Assembly (NCBI GenBank): GCA_016938515.1
Contig: JAFGUM010000268.1
Location: forward strand, 1-5,038
Length of the DNA: 5,038 nucleotides
Reading direction: 5' to 3'
From: Spirochaetales bacterium
Lineage (GTDB): Bacteria > Spirochaetota > Spirochaetia > Treponematales > UBA12059
Below are positions 1 through 5,017 of the stretch, piece after piece. A program made the position numbers and the translations under genes. The notes beneath the pieces were generated by a model. It saw nothing but the letters and a program-made list of their open reading frames with translations, did no database searches and was not told where the DNA came from. Numbering within the stretch: position 1 is the stretch's first letter; each line of letters begins with the position of its first letter.

Positions 1-254
1 AACGCGAAATAGCCGTCGGTGTCCGTACACCCGTGTTCGGCCATCAGCCACTCGAGGGTCGTGCCGTAGCCGGGCATCCGCTGCCGGCGTATGGCGGTGG
101 CTTCATCTACGCTGGTGCCGAGCAGTCTGGCCGTATACTCGTTCATTTTGCGCACGGTAAGCGCTTCCATCGCGGCGCTTGCCGGATACAGGGTGTTGTC
201 AAGGTCAAAAAGAACGGCGTGTACCATGTACTGTTCATACCATGGCATGGGCAT
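1..254 (-). CDS. HAD-superfamily hydrolase, pyrimidine 5'-nucleotidase-like (N-terminal part, runs off left edge)
   Basis: Reading the minus strand from ATG at 254 gives 84 codons up to the window edge. The protein shows the HAD motif I, VLFDLDNTLYP, with the nucleophile and acid/base aspartates at residues 17 and 19. It is followed by a helical cap start and the string YGTTLEWL. The DLDNTLYP plus YGxxL pattern is known from the SDT1-like pyrimidine 5'-nucleotidase / phosphoglycolate phosphatase branch, so a cytosolic phosphatase acting on a small phosphorylated metabolite (nucleoside monophosphate or similar) is inferred. Motifs II to IV lie outside the window, so the substrate cannot be judged. 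ATG 254 lies one base after the kinase stop codon, which suggests an operon with translational coupling. In-frame ATGs at 248 and 227 are alternatives; the one at 227 puts motif I at the more usual distance from the N terminus. None has a good Shine-Dalgarno sequence, the nearest AAGGAG being about 22 nt upstream of 254. Confidence 0.85.
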   Translation of the reverse strand, partial: MPMPWYEQYMVHAVLFDLDNTLYPASAAMEALTVRKMNEYTARLLGTSVDEATAIRRQRMPGYGTTLEWLMAEHGCTDTDGYFA

Positions 255-255
255 T

Positions 256-1431
256 TTATGGAAGGCGCTCTGCTTGCTCCTTGTCGCGCCTGAACGTCGC
301 ACGGAACGTCGTTCCGGCGCCAGCGGTGGATTCAAAAGACACCGTACCGCCCATATAGCGTTCTGCCAGCAGTTTCATGCCGTACGTACCGAGGCCGCGG
401 CCTCTTCCTTTGGTAGAGAACGACCGCTGGAACACGCGCATGGCGGTGTCGTGATCCATGGTCGCCGCGTTCCAGACCCAGATGGTTATGGTGGAATCGG
501 TAGCGTTGTACCCGGTTTTTATTACTTCTCCCCGCCTTGCGGCTTCCAGCGCGTTCTTGAGCATGTTGATGACGATGCGCCTGAGCAGCGCCGGATCTGA
601 ACGGAGCGTGATGTCTTGCCGCCCTATGGCTGGACTCTCCATGATGATGCGAATGTCCTTGCCGTACAGCGTGTACTCGAACAGTTGAATGGCCTGCTCG
701 ATGACGGTCTGAACCTCCACGTTGGATAATTCAATGTCCAGCCGCCCTTCCTCCGCGGCTTTGATGGCGCGCTGCGAGTCTATTTCCTCGAGCAACTGAT
801 CGGCGGCAGAGCGGAGTAACCCGAGGTACTCGTCCGCTTCAGCCGGCGATGACTCCAGCAGACCCAGAATAGATCGTATACCGGTAGCCGTATTGCCTAT
901 GTCGTGGTAGAAGACTCTCTCCATGACTTCGTGCCGCTTCTGAGCCGAAACATCCTTGGCTATCATCAGCACGAAAGTCTCCCCATCGAGAGTGATGGGT
1001 TTTGTCCACAGCATCAGGTCTATGGAATCGGAGCCATGGGCTTTGTCTCGCTGAATGACGCACTCTTCGCTGTCGTTTAAACCCGAAAGAGCCTTCATGA
1101 TGGCCGTTGGGGCGCCACAGTACGCACAGAAGGCGGTGGTACCGCAGCCGCCTGGCTTCTCGCACGAGTGCACACAGCCTATCGCCTCCCCTGGCCTCAG
1201 ACCGAGCGCGTCTTCGCCAAAGGACTCGCGCGCCTGGCGGTTCATCCATACTATTTGACGTTTGTCGTTTAGCGCCATCATGAGCATGGGTATATCTTCC
1301 ATGACGACTATCAAAGGACTGGCTAGTAACAGGGATTGCTGGGTCAGCACTTTCTGTTCGTGTTCCCTGGGAGCGGGCAAATAGCCTGTTTCAGTGGCTT
1401 CAGGGTCAAACATGAGGAGCGTCTGGTTCAT
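256..1431 (-). CDS. Soluble PAS-domain sensor histidine kinase with Cys-rich PAS insert
   Basis: This 391-residue protein has no signal peptide or membrane segment, so it should sense a cytoplasmic signal. Residues about 38-165 form a PAS domain carrying a cluster of cysteines at 86, 90, 96, 102 and 105 (C-x3-C-x5-C-x5-C-x2-C) with His88, in the pattern GCGTxxxCxxCGA. The phospho-acceptor helix has HDIGN at 176-180, so His176 is the expected phosphorylation site. The ATPase domain follows, with N-box NMLKNALEA (Asn293) and a G2 box KGRGRGLGTYG (341-351). A normal DxGxG G1 box is missing and replaced by WNAATMD, which I recall as usual for this HDIGN-type subfamily and not as a sign of decay. 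Start 1431 was chosen over ATG 1551 because AAAGGAG sits 6 nt upstream, while the longer reading would run through the promoter and leader hairpins. No response regulator is visible, so the partner is unknown. Redox, metal or gas sensing by the cysteines is inference. Confidence 0.9.
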   Translation of the reverse strand: MNQTLLMFDPEATETGYLPAPREHEQKVLTQQSLLLASPLIVVMEDIPMLMMALNDKRQIVWMNRQARESFGEDALGLRPGEAIGCVHSCEKPGGCGTTAFCAYCGAPTAIMKALSGLNDSEECVIQRDKAHGSDSIDLMLWTKPITLDGETFVLMIAKDVSAQKRHEVMERVFYHDIGNTATGIRSILGLLESSPAEADEYLGLLRSAADQLLEEIDSQRAIKAAEEGRLDIELSNVEVQTVIEQAIQLFEYTLYGKDIRIIMESPAIGRQDITLRSDPALLRRIVINMLKNALEAARRGEVIKTGYNATDSTITIWVWNAATMDHDTAMRVFQRSFSTKGRGRGLGTYGMKLLAERYMGGTVSFESTAGAGTTFRATFRRDKEQAERLP

Positions 1432-1437
1432 GGTGCG

Positions 1438-1444
1438 CTCCTTT
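1438..1444 (-). promoter_or_regulatory. Shine-Dalgarno sequence of the histidine kinase
   Basis: AAAGGAG on the minus strand lies 6 nt before ATG 1431 and decides this start over the upstream in-frame ATG at 1551. Its first three bases form the 3' end of the second leader hairpin (1442-1466), so folding could limit ribosome access. Confidence 0.8.
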
Positions 1445-1466
1445 CGCGTTGATACTTGACGCGAAA
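1442..1466 (-). promoter_or_regulatory. Leader hairpin B, SD-proximal
   Basis: In the minus-strand transcript UUUCGCGU (1466 to 1459) can pair perfectly with ACGCGAAA (1449 to 1442) around a 9-nt loop. The 3' arm ends inside the AAAGGAG ribosome-binding site. Four bases of the 5' arm (1459-1462) are shared with hairpin A, so both cannot form together. The pairing is seen directly in the sequence; a switching role is inferred. Confidence 0.5.
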
Positions 1467-1482
1467 CCCCGATTGCGTCAAG
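1455..1482 (-). promoter_or_regulatory. Leader hairpin A, alternative to hairpin B
   Basis: CUUGACGC (1482 to 1475) pairs perfectly over 8 bp with GCGUCAAG (1462 to 1455), with a 12-nt loop containing a GGGG run. Forming it would free the bases that otherwise make hairpin B and leave the kinase ribosome-binding site open. At DNA level the same repeat could instead be a protein-binding site (GCGTCAA half-sites). No U-tract follows, so it is not an intrinsic terminator. Confidence 0.5.
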
Positions 1483-1509
1483 GTTACCATAGCAGACATT
1501 ACTATCAGT

Positions 1510-1538
1510 ATTGTAGTGATTTGCAGGGGTTATTTCAA
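1510..1538 (-). promoter_or_regulatory. Sigma70-type promoter of the kinase-HAD operon
   Basis: On the minus strand a -35 box TTGAAA (1538-1533) and a -10 box TACAAT (1515-1510) are separated by exactly 17 nt; each matches the consensus at five of six positions. Transcription should start near 1503, giving a leader of about 72 nt that contains both hairpins. An 8-bp palindrome TGGCGCCA (1543-1550) lies just upstream of the -35 box and might be an activator site, though this is speculative. Confidence 0.7.
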
Positions 1539-1576
1539 ACGTTGGCGCCATGCAAGACCAAAAATCGGCACAATCA

Positions 1577-1596
1577 ATACATTCTACAGAGTGTAT
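1577..1596. promoter_or_regulatory. Imperfect 20-bp palindrome, candidate operator of the TetR regulator
   Basis: The half-sites ATACA (1577-1581) and TGTAT (1592-1596) flank a partly symmetric centre with TCT and AGA. Eight of ten base pairs are symmetric. A further ATACA at 1606-1610 makes a second inverted pair with the TGTAT arm. The palindrome ends 26 nt before the regulator's GTG, where RNA polymerase would be expected to bind or start. TetR proteins commonly bind palindromes of this size and repress their own genes, so autoregulation is inferred. I could not identify convincing -35 and -10 boxes for this operon. Confidence 0.5.
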
Positions 1597-1612
1597 GAGT
1601 GTACGATACAGT

Positions 1613-1617
1613 GGAGG
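1613..1617 (+). promoter_or_regulatory. Shine-Dalgarno sequence of the TetR gene
   Basis: GGAGG lies 5 nt before GTG 1623 and supports that start. The upstream in-frame GTG at 1599 has no comparable site. Confidence 0.7.
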
Positions 1618-1622
1618 TTCCC

Positions 1623-2213
1623 GTGTCCATTACCGTAGAGCACGAGAAGCGAAAGAAAGAAATTCTCGAAAATGCCCTCGACGTTTTTATAGAAGAAGGC
1701 TACGCCGATACGACGTTCCAGAAAATTGCCGATCGTTGCGGTATAACCCGAACCATCCTGTACCTCTACTTCAAGAACAAGCGTGAAGTATTCATGTTCA
1801 GTATAAAGCGTTTTACAGAGAGGCTCGAAGCGGAAATACGGGAGGTGGCCGTAGAACCGGCGCCATCCTACGAGGTTCTGGAACGGCTCGCATCGCTCGT
1901 AATAGGGCGTAGCGCCGAGCAGGCCAAGCTGCTGTCTGTAATCGTCGGCTACCTCGAGCACGCCCGCAAGTCCGGAACAGACGTAACCGAGCGGGTGCGA
2001 CGGCGTACGATACGAATGCGCCATATAATATCCGGTATCGTTATCCACGGGCAGAAGAAGGGCGAATTGAAGAAGGTATCCGTTGGCACCGTATCAGATT
2101 TCTTTTATGGCCTGGTAGAAGCGGCAATCTTCAGGGTAGCCGTACTGGGCAGGACGGACTGCCGTGACCTAGAAGCCGCGATGAAGCTTTTTTTTGAAGG
2201 ATTGAGGGCTTGA
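1623..2213 (+). CDS. TetR/AcrR-family transcriptional regulator
   Basis: This 196-residue protein has the usual length and layout of a TetR regulator. Residues about 10-56 form the three-helix DNA-binding domain: ILENALDVFIEEGYADTTF, then helix-turn-helix IADRCGITRTILYLYFKNK, with the conserved GI-x4-LYxYFxNK. Residues from about 60 to the end form an all-helical ligand-binding and dimerisation domain of no recognised ligand class. GTG 1623 is preferred because GGAGG precedes it; GTG 1599 would add eight residues but lacks a ribosome site. The gene is first in an operon with lipA and the two ligase genes, its stop codon lying 3 nt before the lipA ATG. It is therefore a likely local repressor of lipoylation genes that responds to lipoate, octanoate, an acyl derivative or some unrelated ligand. 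Family assignment is firm, target and ligand are inference. The upstream palindrome at 1577-1596 is its candidate operator. Confidence 0.9.
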   Translation: MSITVEHEKRKKEILENALDVFIEEGYADTTFQKIADRCGITRTILYLYFKNKREVFMFSIKRFTERLEAEIREVAVEPAPSYEVLERLASLVIGRSAEQAKLLSVIVGYLEHARKSGTDVTERVRRRTIRMRHIISGIVIHGQKKGELKKVSVGTVSDFFYGLVEAAIFRVAVLGRTDCRDLEAAMKLFFEGLRA

Positions 2214-2216
2214 TTG

Positions 2217-3122
2217 ATGGACACGGTTGATACACCGGCTTCTATGACTCCCCCGGCCAACGCCGCGGCCGTCCGCAAGCCCGTCTGGCTGAAGGTTGCC
2301 GTGCCGAGTGGGCAACGCTGGAAGGCGATGAGCGACCTCATAACAAGACACGGGCTGCACACCGTATGCGACGAAGCTGCCTGCCCCAATAAGGCCGAGT
2401 GCTGGGGCTGTGGCACGGCGACGTTCATGGTGCTCGGAGACGTGTGTACCCGCGGTTGCAGGTTCTGCGCCGTCGCCACTGGCGTCCGGGGCTCCGACCC
2501 CAACCCTGACGAACCGGCGGAACTCGCCGCGGCGGTTGTCGAGCTCGGGCTGCGCTACGCGGTCATCACGAGCGTAGACAGGGATGACCTTCTTGATCGA
2601 GGCGCAGGGCATTTCGCCGCGTGCGTATCCGCTATAAAAGCCGCCGTACCCGGCGTGATGGTAGAGGTGCTCATACCCGACTATCGAGGCGCCGAGCTGG
2701 ACGCGCTGGCGGCGGCAGGCCCGGATGTGATAGCCCACAATGTTGAAACGGTGCGGCATCTGCAGTCGGTACGCGACGCGCGGGCATCGTTTGACCTGTC
2801 GCTTCAAACGCTTCGCGAAGCCAGGGAGAGAACAACCGCGATGACCAAATCCAGTCTGATGCTTGGCCTCGGTGAAACCGAGGATGAAGTGTGCGCCGCC
2901 ATGGATGAGCTGCGCGGCGTTGACTGCGATATGCTCGTGATGGGGCAGTATCTGCGCCCTACGACCAGGCAGTTACCAGTCGTGGAATACCTCAGCCCCG
3001 AGCGTTTCGATCGCTACGCCGCGCTGGCGCTGGAACGGGGTTTCAAGTCCGTTGTGTCGTCGCCGCTGGCCAGAACGAGTTACCACGCGATGGAGGGGCG
3101 CCTCTCCGCCGCCGTCAGATGA
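2217..3122 (+). CDS. lipA: Lipoyl synthase (radical SAM)
   Basis: LipA inserts two sulfurs into octanoyl groups bound to lipoyl domains or to GcvH, making lipoyl cofactors in the cytosol. The 301-residue protein has all expected motifs. These are the auxiliary 4Fe-4S cluster ligands C-x4-C-x5-C (Cys51, 56, 62), GTATFMVLGD, and the radical SAM ligands C-x3-C-x2-C (Cys77, 81, 84 in CTRGCRFC). TSVDRDDLLDRGAGHF, IAHNVETV, SSLMLGLGET and MGQYLRP follow. Near the end RTSYHA (286-291) corresponds to the family's RSSYHA, with Ser288 a likely ligand of the auxiliary cluster. The length is typical and the enzyme looks active. ATG 2217 is preferred, with GAGGG 8 nt upstream; a TTG directly before it at 2214 would add one residue. 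The gene follows the TetR stop by 3 nt and overlaps the next gene by 4 nt (ATGA), so it is probably translationally coupled. The N-terminal 20 residues are rich in Ala, Pro and Thr and look unstructured. Confidence 0.97.
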   Translation: MDTVDTPASMTPPANAAAVRKPVWLKVAVPSGQRWKAMSDLITRHGLHTVCDEAACPNKAECWGCGTATFMVLGDVCTRGCRFCAVATGVRGSDPNPDEPAELAAAVVELGLRYAVITSVDRDDLLDRGAGHFAACVSAIKAAVPGVMVEVLIPDYRGAELDALAAAGPDVIAHNVETVRHLQSVRDARASFDLSLQTLREARERTTAMTKSSLMLGLGETEDEVCAAMDELRGVDCDMLVMGQYLRPTTRQLPVVEYLSPERFDRYAALALERGFKSVVSSPLARTSYHAMEGRLSAAVR

Positions 3123-3418
3123 AAGGCTCATACGTTGGAAAGCCGTCCAGAGGCAAGCTCCTGCGGATGGACATGGAATGGGAAGATGGGCTCGTCGTAC
3201 AGATTTCAATACGTGGTGATTTTTTTGCCCACCCCGAAAACGCTTTTGACGAAGCCGAAGCGGCTCTGGCGGGCGCAAGGGTGGCCGAGCTGGGCGACGT
3301 GTTTGAGCGCGAACTGTCGGCGCGTGGCGTAACGTTGTTCGGCCTTACTCCCGTGGACGTCGGCGCCGCGGCCGCTACCATAGTCGTAGGCGCGCATAAC
3401 CCTGATAACGGAGCGTAA
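3119..3418 (+). CDS. lplB: Lipoate-protein ligase accessory subunit (LplB-like, detached C-terminal domain)
   Basis: This 99-residue protein resembles the accessory domain that forms the C terminus of single-chain lipoate-protein ligase A and is a separate protein, LplB, in Thermoplasma. Visible hallmarks are GKLLRMD (12-18), the strand pair around VVQISIRGDFF, GDFFAHPE (33-40), the helix ending ALAG (49-52) and GLTPVDV (75-81). In the Thermoplasma enzyme this subunit is needed for the adenylation step that makes lipoyl-AMP, and it carries no catalytic lysine itself. The start ATG overlaps the lipA stop (ATGA), so it is read by coupling; no close ribosome site is visible. The catalytic partner follows after 2 nt, which strongly supports one two-subunit enzyme. 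The gene order, accessory then catalytic, is the reverse of the domain order in the fused enzyme. The family match rests on motif recall, not on a search. Confidence 0.85.
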   Translation: MKGSYVGKPSRGKLLRMDMEWEDGLVVQISIRGDFFAHPENAFDEAEAALAGARVAELGDVFERELSARGVTLFGLTPVDVGAAAATIVVGAHNPDNGA

Positions 3419-3420
3419 TC

Positions 3421-4182
3421 GTGGCGGAATTCAGATACCTGGAGACGGGAGCGGCCCGCGCCTCGTTTAATATGGGCCTTGACGAGGCGGTGCTCGAGTC
3501 TGTGACTTCCGGTGCGGCAAAGCCGACGCTGCGATTGTACGCGTGGAAGCCGGCGGCGGTGTCGCTGGGCTACTTCCAGGGCGTGCGTGACGAAGTGGAC
3601 CTCGACGCGTGCGCCGCGCTAGGCGTCGACGTCGTGCGGAGACTCACCGGTGGCGGCGCCGTATACCACGCCGACGAGCTTACGTACAGCGTCGTCGTGC
3701 CCGAGTCCCACCCGCTGGCCAGGGGTGGCATTCTGGAGTCGTACCGTTCGATCTGCGCCGGAGTAATAGCCGGGCTCGAAGAACTGGGCGTACGCGCGCA
3801 GTTCGCGCCGCTCAACGACATCGTCTCCAACGGCAAAAAGCTGTCGGGCAACGCGCAAACCCGCAAGCACGGGTGTCTGCTCCAGCACGGCACCGTTCTA
3901 CTGGGGGTGGATCTGGACGCCATGTTTACGGTGCTGCGGGTGCCAAGCGAGAAGCTCAGGGGCAAGCTCATAGCCGACGTCAGGGCCAGGGTGTCATCCG
4001 TTCGCAGTGAACTCGGGCGAACCATTCCCTACGAGGAGGCTGTCGTGGCTTTTGAACGCGGCTTTGGCGCGGCCTTCGGTGGCCTCGACGATAAGACGTC
4101 TCCTACCCCCGAAGAGCTGAGCAGCGCCGACTTGCACGCAGCCGATCGATTTGAGAGCGAAGCCTGGACGTTCAAGCGCTGA
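3421..4182 (+). CDS. lplA: Lipoate-protein ligase, catalytic subunit (LplA-like, split type)
   Basis: This 253-residue protein belongs to the biotin/lipoate A/B ligase family. It activates lipoate (or octanoate) with ATP and transfers it to the lysine of lipoyl domains. Motifs are SFNMGLDEA near the N terminus, RLYAWKPAAVSLGYFQ (38-53), the ligand loop RRLTGGGAVYH (73-83), and NDIVSNGKKLSGNAQTRK with the expected catalytic Lys140, then LLQHGTVLL. It ends at WTFKR, so the accessory domain of the fused enzyme is absent and is supplied by the preceding gene. It lacks the Cys-Phe-containing insert that carries the acyl-accepting cysteine of LipM octanoyltransferases, going straight from QFAPLND to the lysine motif. 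A ligase is therefore favoured over a transferase. The start is GTG 3421 with GGAG (3411-3414) 6 nt before it. The stop lies 13 nt from that of the convergent transglycosylase gene. Confidence 0.9.
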   Translation: MAEFRYLETGAARASFNMGLDEAVLESVTSGAAKPTLRLYAWKPAAVSLGYFQGVRDEVDLDACAALGVDVVRRLTGGGAVYHADELTYSVVVPESHPLARGGILESYRSICAGVIAGLEELGVRAQFAPLNDIVSNGKKLSGNAQTRKHGCLLQHGTVLLGVDLDAMFTVLRVPSEKLRGKLIADVRARVSSVRSELGRTIPYEEAVVAFERGFGAAFGGLDDKTSPTPEELSSADLHAADRFESEAWTFKR

Positions 4183-4195
4183 GCGAGAGCGGCTC

Positions 4196-4924
4196 CTAGG
4201 GGATGTCCACCGCGGCCAGCGCCCTGGCTTCGATGTGGCGCGCTACGACCTGTGCTTCGAACAGCGCGTCTAGCCTGTCCCTGTACACCAGTATGTCGTT
4301 GATGTAATCAAGGGTGCGTCGGGGGGTGCCGCTCTTGCTGACTCTGCCCAGGCCGGCGTTGTACACGGCGAGCGCGGCGACTTCGTTGCCACCGCTGGCC
4401 AGGCAGAACGACAGGTGCGCTATGCCGTGGTGCACGTTTGTCGGTATATCATAGAAATCTTCAATCGACAGTGAAGGAAACGAGCGGGAATTGAGCTGAA
4501 AAACGCCGCGGTCTACCGACGAATCGGTGTTGCGGTTGAAGGCCCGCGGCTCAAAGCCGCTCTCTGTGCTGGCAAGAGCGAACGCGAGCGTAGCCGGAAT
4601 GCCGTGCATGGTCGCTTCTTCCAGAATGGCCTGAGAAACCGCGTAGTTTCCCGTCAGCTGTTCAAAGAAGGCCAGTGTCAGTGGCCTTGTATCCGGATCA
4701 CGGAAGTACGAGGCAACGTGGTCTGATCGGGTCTTTACTCGCATCGCGTCACGAAAATCGCTGGCGGCAAGGTCGCTCAAAGCCTTGAAGTCGACGGGAA
4801 CGTACAAAAACTCGTCCGCGTCCGTAGCCGAGGGGTCGTTGGACGCGTACACCGTCAGCGTCAATACCATGACAGACAGCATAAACAGCGATAAAAGAAC
4901 GTTGGGGCTGTGGCTATGATTCAT
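4196..4924 (-). CDS. Exported lytic transglycosylase-like protein, SLT domain
   Basis: This 242-residue protein begins with a hydrophobic segment (residues 9-27) and a plausible signal peptidase site after VYA at 27, so it should be secreted or periplasmic. Residues about 95-215 form a lysozyme-like SLT domain: FALASTESGFEPRAF with catalytic Glu121, RGVFQLN (139-145) in place of the commoner GLMQ motif, and ALAVYNAGLGRV (184-195) with Tyr188. Such enzymes cut the glycan strands of peptidoglycan between MurNAc and GlcNAc. The region between signal and domain (28-90) is unrecognised and may be a spacer. Start ATG 4924 is the only suitable one, but AGGAG is 12 nt upstream, longer than usual, so translation may be weak. 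It runs opposite to the lipoate operon and is probably not functionally linked to it. A single cysteine, Cys174, is present, too far in for a lipobox. Confidence 0.87.
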   Translation of the reverse strand: MNHSHSPNVLLSLFMLSVMVLTLTVYASNDPSATDADEFLYVPVDFKALSDLAASDFRDAMRVKTRSDHVASYFRDPDTRPLTLAFFEQLTGNYAVSQAILEEATMHGIPATLAFALASTESGFEPRAFNRNTDSSVDRGVFQLNSRSFPSLSIEDFYDIPTNVHHGIAHLSFCLASGGNEVAALAVYNAGLGRVSKSGTPRRTLDYINDILVYRDRLDALFEAQVVARHIEARALAAVDIP

Positions 4925-4956
4925 GAGGAATGGATTCTCCTGTCCACGGGGTTTGA

Positions 4957-4962
4957 ATTGTA
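4957..4962 (-). promoter_or_regulatory. Possible -10 box of the transglycosylase gene
   Basis: TACAAT on the minus strand, identical to the -10 of the kinase promoter, lies about 33 nt before ATG 4924. No acceptable -35 hexamer is found at 16-18 nt, so either an activator is needed or this is chance. Confidence 0.3.
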
Positions 4963-4984
4963 ACGATAAGCTTGCTGTATTGAG

Positions 4985-5017
4985 GCTCTTTCAAAACTCA
5001 GGAAGTTTTGAAAGAGC
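4985..5017. repeat. Perfect 14-bp inverted repeat with 5-nt loop
   Basis: GCTCTTTCAAAACT (4985-4998) and AGTTTTGAAAGAGC (5004-5017) are exact inverted copies around CAGGA. The stem is strong, but neither strand has a U-rich run after it, so it is not a canonical rho-independent terminator. It may be a dispersed intergenic palindrome, a terminator or mRNA-end structure for a gene to the right, or an operator for the transglycosylase gene whose start is 61 nt away. Confidence 0.7.

Noticed and set aside
91..600. Plus-strand open frame of 169 codons
   Set aside because: It lies antisense to the kinase C terminus and the HAD gene, both of which have clear conserved motifs; its translation shows no family features.
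1432..1551. N-terminal extension of the kinase to ATG 1551
   Set aside because: It would run through the -35/-10 promoter and both leader hairpins, has no ribosome site, and its translation shows no domain; ATG 1431 has AAAGGAG at good spacing.
1542..1570. Promoter of the TetR operon beginning with TTGGCG at 1542
   Set aside because: No -10-like hexamer is found 16-18 nt downstream; TACATT at 1579 and TACGAT at 1602 also lack a matching -35 box.
1599..1622. TetR start at GTG 1599
   Set aside because: No Shine-Dalgarno sequence precedes it, while GTG 1623 has GGAGG 5 nt upstream and gives a standard TetR N terminus.
1584..2048. Minus-strand open frame of 154 codons
   Set aside because: It is antisense to the TetR gene and its operator region, with no recognisable domain.
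2169..2807. Minus-strand open frame of 212 codons
   Set aside because: It is antisense to lipA, rich in Arg, Gly and His as is usual for shadow frames of GC-rich genes, and has no motif.
3570..4025. Minus-strand open frame of 151 codons
   Set aside because: It is antisense to the catalytic ligase gene; the Ser/Pro/Thr-rich translation is a complement artefact.
3421..4182. Octanoyltransferase LipM instead of lipoate ligase
   Set aside because: The insert with the acyl-accepting cysteine that precedes the lysine motif in LipM is missing, and an adjacent accessory-subunit gene points to an ATP-dependent ligase.
4985..5017. Rho-independent terminator
   Set aside because: The stem is strong, but no U-tract follows it on either strand, so it is recorded only as an inverted repeat.
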